Positions 16,108 through 25,047 are shown, counted from the first letter of the stretch. The stretch: 42,662 nt of DNA from CAYQVO01 sp964421085 (GCA_964421085.1 CAYQVO010000034.1:1-42662); one strand, 5' to 3'. Notes: generated by a model from the letters alone, not told the origin. Made by a program: numbers and translations.

Positions 16108-16835
16108 TCACTCTTTCCTGAGCAGATCCGGCCTCAGTTTCAAGGTTTTCTCGAGCGCCTGCTCGACCCGCCAGGCCCGGATGCGCGCGTGATCGCCTGA
16201 ACGGAGAATCTCGGGAATTTCCATGTCTCTGAAGATCTCAGGCCGTGTGTACTGGGGACCCTCAAGGAGCCTGACGCCATCAGGACGTGCCGCGAAGGAT
16301 TCCTCTGACACCGATTCACCGTTGCCGATGACATTCGGAAGAAACCGGCACACGGCTTCGATGAGCGTTTCACCCTTATCAAGCCCGGCAAGCAAGCCCN
16401 NNNNNNNNNAACTTCGCCTCCCATGAAAACTGCCTCTCCTATGGAAATCTCATCGTCAACGAAGAGATCGATTATCCGCTGATCGACACCTTCATACCGC
16501 CCGCATATTAGAAGCAGTTCAGGCTGTCGTGAGAACTCCTGGGCCCGGTCATGTGTAAGTTTCTTTCCTGAGGCGGACAGGAGGATCGAGTGAGCATGGG
16601 GAAGAGTTTTTTTTGCCGACTCAATCGCAGCCGCCAGCGGTTCCGGCTTCATTACCATTCCGGGGCCGCCTCCGTAGGGGTAGTCATCCACGCGGTAATG
16701 CGGAGCTTTCGAGAAACGCCGAATATCGGTGACTTCGATTTTGAGGAGATCTCTTTCTGCCGCTTTCCCTATCAGACTGGTCTTCGAGAACGCCTCGAAA
16801 AGCTGAGGGAATATGGTCAGAATATGGACGCGCAT
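16108..16835 (-). CDS. trmD: tRNA (guanine-N1)-methyltransferase, broken by an assembly gap
   Basis: TrmD makes m1G37 in tRNAs that read CNN and GGN-type codons, preventing frameshifting. The N-terminal part is typical: MRVHILTIFPQLFEAF, YPYGGGPGMVMKPEP, LLICGRYEGVDQRI and ISIGEAVFMGGEV. After ten Ns (16400-16409) the protein resumes in another frame with LAGLDKGETLIEAV, FLPNVIGNGESVSEESF, LEGPQYTRPEIF and the C-terminal domain ending LLRKE. Both halves are intact and the frame change is due to the arbitrary gap length, so this is not a pseudogene call. The sequence after the gap has about eleven more residues before LIEAV than I expect from the family; this may reflect misjoined ends. rpsP lies 39 bp upstream without an intervening rimM. 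Confidence 0.88.
16400..16409. other. Scaffold gap (10 N) inside trmD
   Basis: Ten undetermined bases interrupt trmD. The reading frame differs on the two sides, so the real distance is not ten bases, or bases near the join are wrong. Confidence 0.97.
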
Positions 16836-16874
16836 TGTTCAGCCGACATTGTGCAGTCCGTTTCTCGGTTCGCT

Positions 16875-17249
16875 TTACGCTTTTTTCGCCCGGCGGGAGG
16901 CCTTTTTCTCCGGCTTGCCTGCTGTTCCTCCCTCTGAAGCACGCACTTTTCGCGCCTTTCTTGCCGCGCGAATCTTTTCGAGTTGATGAGCAGTTCTGTC
17001 TTCGAGCAGTTTCGGAATGTGCTTCTTTATGAGTGTCTCAACCGAGGCTGAGGGCTTCGCCCCGTTCTTTACCCATTTGCGAATCTTGTCTTCCTTGAGT
17101 TCGACAGAAGGGGGGTTCGTAAGAGGATTGTAATTTCCGACGATTTCTATAAAACGTCCGTCCCGGCGAGCCTGCTTTTCAGCTGCGACGATTCTATAAA
17201 AAGGTCTCTTTTTCTGGCCACACCTTGCCAGGCGCAATGTCACTGCCAC
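16875..17249 (-). CDS. rpsP: Ribosomal protein bS16
   Basis: This is a 30S ribosomal subunit protein. The N-terminus AVTLRLARCGQKKRPFYRIVAA, the segment RDGRFIEIVGNYNPLTNPP and GAKPSASVETLIKK are diagnostic. Residues after about 85 form a Lys/Ala/Arg-rich tail, making it longer (124) than the usual 80-90. Translation starts at GTG 17249 with AGGAGA seven bases upstream. It stands between ffh and trmD, the common arrangement. Confidence 0.95.
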   Translation of the reverse strand: MAVTLRLARCGQKKRPFYRIVAAEKQARRDGRFIEIVGNYNPLTNPPSVELKEDKIRKWVKNGAKPSASVETLIKKHIPKLLEDRTAHQLEKIRAARKARKVRASEGGTAGKPEKKASRRAKKA

Positions 17250-17285
17250 GTTTGGATCTCCTGCTATTCAGTTAATGAATTAAAA

Positions 17286-17313
17286 ATCCTAACAAACATG
17301 ACAAAAAACTCAA
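17286..17313 (-). promoter_or_regulatory. Candidate promoter for rpsP-trmD
   Basis: On the minus strand TTGAGT (17308-17313) and TAGGAT (17286-17291) are 16 bp apart within an AT-rich patch between ffh and rpsP. Each box matches four of six consensus bases. This would allow rpsP-trmD transcription independent of ffh. Confidence 0.3.
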
Positions 17314-17436
17314 GTTTTGACCGGCTCGCAGGGTGAAGGCAGGTGAAGGGCCGGCAGTGTCATGCAGTTTAAATCCCTGTTATCAGCACTTTACAGCATT
17401 TCTGGATTTCGGGTCAGGCAGCCGCCGGCCGGTTCA

Positions 17437-18789
17437 TCACATCCCCATACCCGGCATTTTTCCGCCGAACATCTGCATAAGGCCGCCAATTCCGCCTCTG
17501 GTAAGCTTCTGCATCACTTTCTTCATCTCGGTGAACTGTTTCAGCAACCGGTTTACTTCTTCGACATTGGTTCCGGATCCTTTCGCGATGCGGCGCCTCC
17601 GGCTGCCGTTGATCATCCCGTGATTCTCACGTTCATCCTGAGTCATTGAAAGAATTATCGCCTCGATGTGCTTCAATTCTTTCTCGGCAGCTTCGGGGTC
17701 CACTTCTTTCATCATCTTGCCCATTCCGGGAATCATGGAAGCGAGCGATGTTATGCTCCCCATTCGCCGGACCATCCGCATCTGATTGAGAAAATCGTCC
17801 AAGGTAAACTGGTTCTTCCTCATCTTCTTCTGCAGTTCGAGCGATTCTTCGACGGATACTTCCTTGACTGCTTTTTCAATCAACGTAAGCACATCGCCCA
17901 TGCCGAGAATCCTGGAAGCCATGCGATCAGGATGAAACACTTCCAGCGCGTCGAGCTTTTCCCCAATGCCGCAGAATTTGACCGGCTTTCCTGTCACCTC
18001 GCGCATCGAAAGGGCCGCGCCCCCTCTCGCGTCGCCGTCGAGTTTCGTAAGAATAATCCCCGTAAGTCCGAGCGCCTGATCGAAGCCTTTCGCCACATTG
18101 ACCGCTTCCTGACCCGTCATTGCGTCGGCGACAAGGAGAATCTCCTGCGGGTTTACCGCATCCCTGATTTCTTTCAGTTCCTCCATCAGGTCTGCGTCAA
18201 TCTGCAGACGGCCTGCGGTGTCGATGATCGTGACGTTGAAACCTGTATTTCGCGCCTGCTCGACCGCTTTTCCGGCGATGTCGACCGGGTCCTGATCGGG
18301 TTCTGACGGAAAGACAGAGAGGTCAAGCTGCGCTCCCACAGTTTTAAGCTGCTCGATAGCTGCGGGGCGGTACACGTCCGCGGGAACAAGGAGAGGTTTC
18401 TTCCGGAAGTCCCGCTGAAGAAGGCTGCCAAGTTTTCCAACGGTCGTTGTTTTTCCCGAACCCTGAAGGCCGACGAGAAGAATGACGGCAGGCGGGGGAA
18501 CATTCAGATTTATCTCCGTTGCCTCGCTTCCAAGCACGCGGATCAGCTCTTCATGCACGATTCGGATTATCTGCTGATCCGGGGTGAGGCTGCGCAGCAC
18601 TTTTTCGCCGACGGCCTCTTTGCTCACGCGCGCGCAGAAATCTTTCGCCACCTTGAAGTTCACGTCTGCCTCGAGGAGCGCCATTCGCACCTCCTTCATG
18701 GTGGCTTCAATATCTCCTGGATGGACAGTGCTTCGCCCTCTAATCTGACGGAAAGCGGACTCGAGTTTCTGCTGCAGGGAATCGAACAT
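17437..18789 (-). CDS. ffh: Signal recognition particle protein Ffh
   Basis: Ffh binds 4.5S RNA and signal sequences and delivers ribosomes to FtsY at the membrane. The 450-residue protein has the N domain (1-90), the G domain with GLQGSGKTT at 107-115, DTAGR at 190-194 and TKLDGDARGG at 248-257, and a Met-rich M domain (about 320-450) ending GGKMPGMGM. I place the start at ATG 18789 (MFDSLQQKL), which gives the family's usual length; a GTG/ATG-type extension to 18849 adds 20 residues that do not look like Ffh. The ribosome-binding site is weak. rpsP follows downstream after 187 bp. Confidence 0.95.
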   Translation of the reverse strand: MFDSLQQKLESAFRQIRGRSTVHPGDIEATMKEVRMALLEADVNFKVAKDFCARVSKEAVGEKVLRSLTPDQQIIRIVHEELIRVLGSEATEINLNVPPPAVILLVGLQGSGKTTTVGKLGSLLQRDFRKKPLLVPADVYRPAAIEQLKTVGAQLDLSVFPSEPDQDPVDIAGKAVEQARNTGFNVTIIDTAGRLQIDADLMEELKEIRDAVNPQEILLVADAMTGQEAVNVAKGFDQALGLTGIILTKLDGDARGGAALSMREVTGKPVKFCGIGEKLDALEVFHPDRMASRILGMGDVLTLIEKAVKEVSVEESLELQKKMRKNQFTLDDFLNQMRMVRRMGSITSLASMIPGMGKMMKEVDPEAAEKELKHIEAIILSMTQDERENHGMINGSRRRRIAKGSGTNVEEVNRLLKQFTEMKKVMQKLTRGGIGGLMQMFGGKMPGMGM

Positions 18790-18914
18790 CTCATGAATGA
18801 TAGGGGAGTCGGAGGGAAAGGTCAAAAGGTGGACAGGCTTCAATGACAACTGCCGTCACTGCGGGACATCATGGGAGCACAAGGAAACCCCGCGCTCTGC
18901 GGAAATCACAATCC

Positions 18915-19688
18915 CTAATCCGCGTTCAGGATACCGACGACTGCGGGATCAAGAGTCCCGATCGAACCAAGAGCCTCCGCTTGATTGCTGCCAATTTGCG
19001 CGCCGGTATTGCCTGCAGATCGCAGAGCATATTCCACGTCCCTTACAGCGGACGCTGATGCCTCGGCGTTCTGCAGGGCGATGTCGACTTCATCCGCGTA
19101 CCCTTTCACCTTGTTTTGAGCCTCTCCGACGGCGTCACTGAGTTCCCTCAGGCGTTCTTCTGACCGCCGCACCATGGCGCGCGTGTTCAATATGAAGTCC
19201 GACGTGCTGAGCTTAATCCTGCCCAGTCCGAGTGCGTCACCGGAGAGATCCGGCAGGATAATCTGGAGTGATCGTCCAAGCTGCTGCTCCAGCTGAACCT
19301 CAATCTGATCGCCTGAAAGCGGCTTCATCCCGTCAGCCGTCTTGACACCGACTGTCTGAACGATTGCTTCAACGAGTTGATTTGCTTCCTGTTCAAGGAG
19401 TGAAATCCGCGAAGCGGGAAGGCCGCCTTCCGCCTGTTCTACGAGTCCTTGAAGTCCTCTGACGTAGCTGTTGAGGTCGTCGCTGGCCCTGGACACAACA
19501 TTCGTGGTGCCGATAAGCCTGTTCAAACTGGAAACCATCTCGGCGACCGCGTTGTTCCTGCTGCGAATATCGACGGTAACGTCGGACTCAAACCCGGGCT
19601 TTTCCTCCTTTGTCTGTGTTTTCTCACGCATTCTCTGCGTGACTGGAACTTCTGCCGTTGTGACGGGTTTTACATCTTTTACATCCAT
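18915..19688 (-). CDS. Flagellin-related protein (C-terminal D0/D1-like), role unknown
   Basis: This 257-residue protein has a disordered charged N-terminus (1-40) and long helices. Its C-terminal half parallels the flagellin at 13949: a long helix with AVGEAQNKVKGYADEVD, then SASAVRDVEYALRSA matching the SRIRDVD segment, and an Ala/Gln-rich terminal helix (AQIGSNQAEALGS, ending VVGILNAD) matching the flagellin terminal D0 helix. The canonical flagellin N-terminus (INxN, LSSGxRI) is missing. It could be a filament accessory, a FlgL-like or FlaG-like protein, or an unrelated coiled-coil. The start at ATG 19688 is chosen over an upstream one at 19763 because GAAGG lies close by. It precedes ffh by 125 bp. 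Confidence 0.55.
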   Translation of the reverse strand: MDVKDVKPVTTAEVPVTQRMREKTQTKEEKPGFESDVTVDIRSRNNAVAEMVSSLNRLIGTTNVVSRASDDLNSYVRGLQGLVEQAEGGLPASRISLLEQEANQLVEAIVQTVGVKTADGMKPLSGDQIEVQLEQQLGRSLQIILPDLSGDALGLGRIKLSTSDFILNTRAMVRRSEERLRELSDAVGEAQNKVKGYADEVDIALQNAEASASAVRDVEYALRSAGNTGAQIGSNQAEALGSIGTLDPAVVGILNAD

Positions 19689-19803
19689 ACTGCCTTCACT
19701 TCCGTGTGAGGAAACACCCTTCCTCAGAAGTGACCTCCATAACAAACCGTGTTTTTCACACATTTATACCTTCGGCCCGTTTATTGTGATTCTTTAGAGG
19801 AAT

Positions 19804-20871
19804 TTAGGGAGCGGCAGCGGGTTGTTCTTCCAGATCCGAAAGCCTGACATATCCTGGAATGGGTTCTTCGATTTCACACCAGCGAATTTCGCAGTTGCGG
19901 ACCACGATCCCGGTTCGCGGAGGAATCTCTCCAACGATCACGCTCGAGAGAGACCGGCGTTCGAATACCGGTGTGATTCCATCGCGGGTTGAATTCTTTC
20001 CATGGCGGACTGGATTATCCGGAGAGTGCGAAAAATTCCGATTCCCGGCCGCGGGGTGAAGATACCTCTCTTCTGCCTGCGGGAGGATTTCCTGAAGCCG
20101 TTCGAGTCTCGAAACCGAAGACGGGTGCGAGGAGAGAATATCGATTGAGCTTCCCGCAAGATCAGGATCCCTGGTTGCCCTCTGCCAGAAGGAAATTCCT
20201 TCCCTGGGGTCGTATCCTGCATCCGCCATCAGGAACAATCCTATCTGATCAGCATCGTATTCCTTTGCCTGAAGGCCGGGATTCACGAGAACAGCCTTCA
20301 AGCTCTGCTCCAGGACCATCCCGGCCAGTCCTGCGGCGAGTCCGGTTGCGCCGGGCCCAGTGATGACCCTGCTGCCTATTCGGCCGGCCGCACCGGTAAG
20401 AATCTCTTTTGACTCCTCCAGCGGATCGTTTTCAGTGTGACCGGCAAGGACGTGCGCCATCTCGTGAGAAAGCACTGCGGCAAGTTCCGCATCGTTCCGG
20501 ACGAAGCGAAGCAGGGGCGTCCAGACAAATACGAAATTCCCTCTTGTTGCAGCGGCATTTTTGAACTCTCTGCTCTGGAACACATATACCTTCCAGGAGG
20601 ATCGGCCGCGGATGGGGGTGGAAAGTCTGCGAACCACTCTTCTTACCTGATCATTTGCGTCCCGATCGTCATCGAGTGGAAACTGTTTCGAGAGTTCATA
20701 CGCGACTTTGTATCCATATTCTTCATCTGCCGAGGAGAATTTTCTTTCGCCGGGGATTACGCCGGGCTCGATAGATGACTTCGGCGCGCACGCTGAGAGG
20801 AGCAAAAAACAGATCAATAACTGCAGGAGAGCATCTCTATGGAAGAGGCAGCGGGAGAAATCTCTGAACAT
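19804..20871 (-). CDS. M48-family metalloprotease lipoprotein
   Basis: This 355-residue protein has a lipoprotein signal (LLSAC, Cys28) and an M48 protease domain: zinc-binding HEMAH at 136-140 with GHT following, third ligand Glu204 in EYDAD, and the family's HP.S..R segment (SSHPSSVSRLERL, about 247-259). It resembles BepA/LoiP-type periplasmic proteases that act in outer-membrane quality control. The C-terminus (about 300-348) looks like an SH3-type beta domain (VFERRSLSS..., GYVRLSDLEE) in place of TPRs. The small lipoprotein gene upstream (20922-21230) is 50 bp away and likely co-transcribed. Confidence 0.88.
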   Translation of the reverse strand: MFRDFSRCLFHRDALLQLLICFLLLSACAPKSSIEPGVIPGERKFSSADEEYGYKVAYELSKQFPLDDDRDANDQVRRVVRRLSTPIRGRSSWKVYVFQSREFKNAAATRGNFVFVWTPLLRFVRNDAELAAVLSHEMAHVLAGHTENDPLEESKEILTGAAGRIGSRVITGPGATGLAAGLAGMVLEQSLKAVLVNPGLQAKEYDADQIGLFLMADAGYDPREGISFWQRATRDPDLAGSSIDILSSHPSSVSRLERLQEILPQAEERYLHPAAGNRNFSHSPDNPVRHGKNSTRDGITPVFERRSLSSVIVGEIPPRTGIVVRNCEIRWCEIEEPIPGYVRLSDLEEQPAAAP

Positions 20872-20921
20872 ATCTCAAATAACTCACTGGTCTTCGTTTG
20901 CAGAATACCCTTACCTTATCA

Positions 20922-21230
20922 TCAAACTGAGTAGCACTCCCAGCGTTCGGAGCCGAGCTTAAGAAGGGCTGAATCCATCTGCGATGCGGACATATCGCGA
21001 TCAAGATCAACGACGTGATATTCGAATGAGGAGAGTCTTTTCAGTTCCTCATCCGCCATCGATTCTATATCCTGCCGGGATGGGGCTGTCTTCGTGACAC
21101 GCTCCATTCCCTCCGAAAGAGTCCTCTGAATTCCCTGGAGCGTTTCCTCGAGTTGTCTCTGCTGTTCGGGATCCGAACAACCGGTAAAGTTGAGGGCCAA
21201 AAAGATAACGAGCAGAAGGAATTTTTTCAT
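20922..21230 (-). CDS. Small lipoprotein with DUF4177-like tail
   Basis: This 102-residue protein begins MKKFLLLVIFLALNFTGC, a lipoprotein signal with Cys18 as the lipid site. Residues 20-60 form a charged helix. The C-terminal 40 residues (FEYHVVDLDRDM, then a helix, then LGSERWECYSV) resemble the small DUF4177 fold, by pattern only. It sits directly upstream of the M48 lipoprotease, so it may assist it or be a substrate; this is inference. A perfect TATAAT lies upstream on this strand. Confidence 0.7.
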   Translation of the reverse strand: MKKFLLLVIFLALNFTGCSDPEQQRQLEETLQGIQRTLSEGMERVTKTAPSRQDIESMADEELKRLSSFEYHVVDLDRDMSASQMDSALLKLGSERWECYSV

Positions 21231-21262
21231 TTCTAAACAGCCTCCGGCGAAAAGGTGGATAG

Positions 21263-21301
21263 TTGCATCAGGAAGTGTATATTATATAGCTCTTCCGGGG
21301 C
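21263..21301. promoter_or_regulatory. Divergent promoter region between lipoprotein gene and hpt
   Basis: On the minus strand a perfect TATAAT (plus positions 21281-21286) lies 16 bp after TTTGAA, suited to the small lipoprotein and M48 genes. On the plus strand TTGCAT (21263-21268), 16 bp, TATAGC (21285-21290) could serve hpt. The boxes overlap, so the two promoters may compete. Confidence 0.35.
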
Positions 21302-21324
21302 TTCAAATAGAGGAACGGGTTTAA

Positions 21325-21876
21325 ATGTCTTCTTTCATACCGAATGAGTTCACTCTGATCTTTCCGGCCGCCCGGATTGCGGAACGAACCAGAGAACTTG
21401 GAGCATCTATCAGCGAATGGGCCGGTAAAGCGAGGAAAGACACAGGGAGAGATGTACTCGCCGTGCCTGTGCTTCGGGGAGCCATCTTCTTCTTCGCCGA
21501 TCTCGTCAGGAGCATATCGTGCTCGGTAGAAATCGCCCCGGTCCGCACATGGGGGTACGAGGGAAATGAGCTGAAAGCGATGATGGAGGTGAATCTGGAA
21601 GGGGCGAAACCCGAAGGCCGGACAATCCTTCTCGTCGACGACATCTGCGATACCGGCCGGAGTCTCCATGCGGTCGAGGACGCTTTCATTGCGGCCCGCG
21701 CCCACGAAGTCAAATCTGTCGTGCTCATCCGCAGGATGATTTCTTCGCCTGCTCACGTGCCGGAATGGACAGGGTTTAATTTCGAGAAGGACTCATGGTT
21801 CGTGGGGTATGGAATGGACGACAATGAGCGATGGCGGAACCTTCCTGATATTTATGTTATTCCCCCTGGAAGTTGA
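21325..21876 (+). CDS. hpt: Hypoxanthine/guanine phosphoribosyltransferase
   Basis: This 183-residue type I phosphoribosyltransferase has the PRPP loop ILLVDDICDTGRSL at 101-114 and the PP loop PVLRGA at 48-53. The late segment WFVGYGMDDNERWRNLPDI is the Hpt signature for purine recognition. It salvages hypoxanthine and guanine to IMP and GMP. AGAGGA lies about ten bases before the ATG. It ends three bases before wzt, so the two share a transcript, although their functions are unrelated. Confidence 0.93.
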   Translation: MSSFIPNEFTLIFPAARIAERTRELGASISEWAGKARKDTGRDVLAVPVLRGAIFFFADLVRSISCSVEIAPVRTWGYEGNELKAMMEVNLEGAKPEGRTILLVDDICDTGRSLHAVEDAFIAARAHEVKSVVLIRRMISSPAHVPEWTGFNFEKDSWFVGYGMDDNERWRNLPDIYVIPPGS

Positions 21877-21879
21877 ACC

Positions 21880-23151
21880 ATGAGATTTTCCTCACCGGAA
21901 AAAAGCGATGCGCCCCGGTATGTGATTGACATAAGCGGGCTCTCGAAAAGTTTCAAGCGTCAGACGATAGGCGGAGGTTACACCACGTTCAAGTCTTCGA
22001 TGCTCAGAATGTTCAGGCGGAGCAAGGCTTCATCCCGGCAGTATACTCATGCCATAAAGAACCTCACGCTGCGAATCCCGGAAGGACTTTCGGTTGGTGT
22101 GATCGGCAAAAACGGATCGGGGAAATCCACTCTTCTCAAGCTTATAACCGGAATATACCACCCCGACTCGGGTACCGCGCGTGTTCAGGGAAGGGTGGCT
22201 GCGCTTATCGAACTTGGGGCCGGCTTTCATCCGGACTTTACAGGGAGGGAAAATCTCTACCTCGGGGGTGTGATTCACGGCCTGACGAGAAAGGAGATCG
22301 AGGAAAGATTCAAGGCGATTGTCAGCTTTGCAGAGCTCGAAGATGTTATCGACGATCCTGTGCGGACGTACTCCTCCGGAATGTTCATGAGGCTTGGTTT
22401 CAGCCTCGCTGTCCACACCGACCCGGATATTCTCCTTGTGGACGAGGTGCTGGCAGTCGGAGATGCGGCGTTCGTAGCCAAGTGTAAAGAGCGTATCGCC
22501 CGGCTCAAGAAGGAGGGAAAAACTCTCCTGCTTGTCACCCACGATCTCGACGCTGTCAGGATGTGGTGCGATGAAGCTCTCTGGCTTCATGGAGGAGAAG
22601 TTCGCGACCGGGGGGAACCGCGGCGCGTGATAGACCATTACAGGGAATTCATCGAACGAGGCGAAGAAGCGGCGCTGCGCGATGCCCAGGACGAGCAGCG
22701 CCCGATGGAGGACGATGCCTCGGTAAAACAGCGATGGGGGAGCCGCGAGGTGGAGATAACATCGGTAAGAATTCTCGACAAAAACGGGGACTCCCGCCTT
22801 ATGTTTCATCCGGACGACAGCATGCGAATAGAAATTGCGTATACGGTGCATCAGCCTGTAAAGGAGGTCGTGTTCGGGATAGGAATCGCAAGAAGCGACG
22901 GCCTGCTTGTGCATGGAACGAATACGAATCTGGAGGATATCAAAGTCCCTGTTCTTAAGAACGAAGGCACGGCAACATACGAAATCGAGCGGATAGGACT
23001 GCTGGACGGCAATTACACCCTTGATGTCGCGGTGCACAGCCTCGATGAGTATCCGTATGATTATCATAAGGGCGCTTCGACGTTCGCAGTGCGGTGGCCG
23101 CTCAAACAGATTGGCGTAGTCGCGCCCGGGCACAGATGGGAGTTTTTATAG
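21880..23151 (+). CDS. wzt: Polysaccharide ABC exporter ATPase with Wzt C-terminal domain
   Basis: This 423-residue ATPase powers export of an O-antigen-type or capsule-like polysaccharide with the Wzm permease at 25845. Walker A GKNGSGKST is at 76-84, the TYSSGM signature at 163-168, Walker B ILLVDE at 184-189 and the switch His in VTHDLD near 220. Residues about 285-421 form the Wzt C-terminal beta-sandwich that in E. coli O9a recognises the modified end of the finished chain. The presence of this domain suggests chain-length control by end-capping. It is separated from wzm by two other genes, an unusual break. Confidence 0.93.
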   Translation: MRFSSPEKSDAPRYVIDISGLSKSFKRQTIGGGYTTFKSSMLRMFRRSKASSRQYTHAIKNLTLRIPEGLSVGVIGKNGSGKSTLLKLITGIYHPDSGTARVQGRVAALIELGAGFHPDFTGRENLYLGGVIHGLTRKEIEERFKAIVSFAELEDVIDDPVRTYSSGMFMRLGFSLAVHTDPDILLVDEVLAVGDAAFVAKCKERIARLKKEGKTLLLVTHDLDAVRMWCDEALWLHGGEVRDRGEPRRVIDHYREFIERGEEAALRDAQDEQRPMEDDASVKQRWGSREVEITSVRILDKNGDSRLMFHPDDSMRIEIAYTVHQPVKEVVFGIGIARSDGLLVHGTNTNLEDIKVPVLKNEGTATYEIERIGLLDGNYTLDVAVHSLDEYPYDYHKGASTFAVRWPLKQIGVVAPGHRWEFL

Positions 23152-23170
23152 GAAGAAGCCCCGCCTGCAC

Positions 23171-25047
23171 TCAGCACGCTCCCGCAGGCACGGGGCAGTC
23201 AAGATAGCTTCCAACTGCGCGGATAAGCTCTCTTTCGCCCACATTAATCACACCGTCGCATGCAACGCAGCATGCGGCCGCATTCATGACTTTTTCCTTG
23301 ATTTCAATTGATGAAACGTCGAGTTGTTTGAGCGCAGCGTCAAGTCTTCCAAGTGAGAGCGTCTTTGGATCGGGAAGTTCCGCTTCCAGCGAAGGATCCA
23401 GCCACTGCAGCGAAGAGACGAAAGCCTTTCCGGCGGCATCACGGTGTGTGCTGCCTGCAACGGCGAGATGAGCGAGCAGGTCGATGCACGANNNNNNNNN
23501 NGATTCCTGAATTTCACCGTGCGCTGAGGTTTTCCAACATAAAGAGCGTCGAGATTGTGGATTGCAACTCTGCTCAGGGCATACTCGAAAAAACTCATTT
23601 TGCCGTCAAAGTTGGTGAGCCAGTCTACATTTTCACGGAAACTTCGGTAATCAGAGTTCGTCATTCTGCGCAGTGCCGGCATGCACAAATCGACAAGGGC
23701 AATCCTCTGTTCGGGTTTGAGGCCCTCAATGTCCGGACAAAGCCTGCGGGCGGCCGTCGAGAGATCGGCGCCGAGTTTTGCGTACAGATCTTCCTGAGAC
23801 GGCTGCGGCCGATCTTTATTGGCGCACAGTATAAGGCCGATTATAAGCGAACGCGCGCCCAGTTCGTTTCTTGCGGCGCTGCACAGAGTGTCATTGAAGC
23901 CTGCAATAATTGCAGAAGCTGCCTTGAGAGATGCTCTCCCGGGCTTCCCGACCCGGGAAACAATAGACTGAACGGCCGCGGTTCCCATATCCGGCGTCTG
24001 ATCCTGCACGACCTCTGTGATTTCTCCCGTGAATGAAGGATCGATTCGCTTTATTCGCTGCTTGAGAGGGGGATGGGTTGCGAAGAGAAAAGAGAAGAAG
24101 TGATTCCGGCCTTGAGCAAAAAACATATGACTCGCCTGCTCGGCACCCAAAGACTCTATTTTTGCACCCTGGAGAAGTCCGGCTATTTTCTTCAGGGCGC
24201 CGGCGAGGCCGGGTGGATTCCGGGTAAACTGAATGGAAGAAGCATCGGCCAGATACTCGCGCTGGCGAGAGACGGCAGCCTGAATAAGACGGCCGAAAAA
24301 GACGCCCAAATAACCCGCGATATAAAGTCCGAGCCCGATGAGCGCTATGCCTTTAGCTTCGCGGTCGCCTCTGATGCGCATCAGCGTGCGGCCGATGAGT
24401 CCGAGAAGAAAAATTCCAAAAAGGACTCCGATCAGTCTTATGTTGAGCCGCATGTCCCCGTTCAGAATATGACTGAATTCATGCCCTGCTACTCCCTGAA
24501 GTTCGTCACGCGTGAGCGATTTGATGCATCCCCTTGTGAGGCCGATCACCGCATCGGCTGGAGTAAAGCCTGCGGCAAAAGCATTAATCCCTTCTTCTTT
24601 ATCGAGAATGAAAAGAGGAGGAACAGGGATGCCTGACGCGATGGCCATCTCCTCGATCACATTCAATGCCCTGCGTTCATCAGCGTCCGTCGTGGATGGA
24701 TCGACAATTCGTCCGCCCAGAGATTCGGCGACAGCCGGCCCTCCACTCCCGAGAGCAGCTGTTTTGTAAAGTGAGCCGAGGAGTATGACGAGAATAGTCG
24801 ACAATGCGACGATGGTGAAAAGCTGAGGTTCGAAAAATGCGGGTGCGAAAGGCGAGTTCTGCACCTGGCCGCGGAGACCCGGGTCGGGGTGGGGAAGGGC
24901 CGGAGCTGAAGAGCCCTGTAACCAGATCAACCACACGACGATGTATACCGCGAAGACAATCAGGATTATGGCGCAGGCATACAGAAACAGCAGCTGCCAG
25001 GTCCGGTTTCTGGCCTGGGCCTGAAGCTGAAAAAATGTGAGTGCCAT
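23171..25047 (-). CDS. HtpX-like M48 membrane protease with TerB-like C-terminus, broken by gap
   Basis: The N-terminal ~350 residues are an HtpX-like protease: hydrophobic segments near 18-42, 74-96, 205-220 and 234-256, zinc motif HEFSH at 189-193, third ligand Glu274 in REYLAD, and FATHPPLKQRI. HtpX cleaves damaged membrane proteins. A large helical C-terminal part follows. It is interrupted by ten Ns (23492-23501); beyond the gap the correct frame reads CIDLLAHLAVAGSTHRD, then LGRLDAALKQLDVSS and ACDGVINVGERELIRAVG, ending at stop 23171-23173. That last segment has the acidic D..I...E...I pattern of TerB-like domains. The stated end is inferred from this frame. The gene sits convergent to wzt and splits it from wzm. 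Confidence 0.85.
23492..23501. other. Scaffold gap (10 N) inside the HtpX-like gene
   Basis: Ten Ns interrupt the protease gene. The coding frame is offset across the gap, so the gap length is a placeholder. Confidence 0.97.

Noticed and set aside
16108..16835. trmD as a frameshifted pseudogene
   Set aside because: The frame change coincides with a 10-N gap, and both halves retain conserved motifs; an assembly cause is simpler.
22030..23133. 367-codon open frame antisense to wzt
   Set aside because: The Wzt motifs on the plus strand run across it; the antisense protein has no recognisable motif.
23171..23491. The sequence after the second N gap read in the original protease frame
   Set aside because: That frame gives low-complexity Ser/Arg/Leu-rich sequence; a different frame gives a coherent TerB-like segment ending at 23171.
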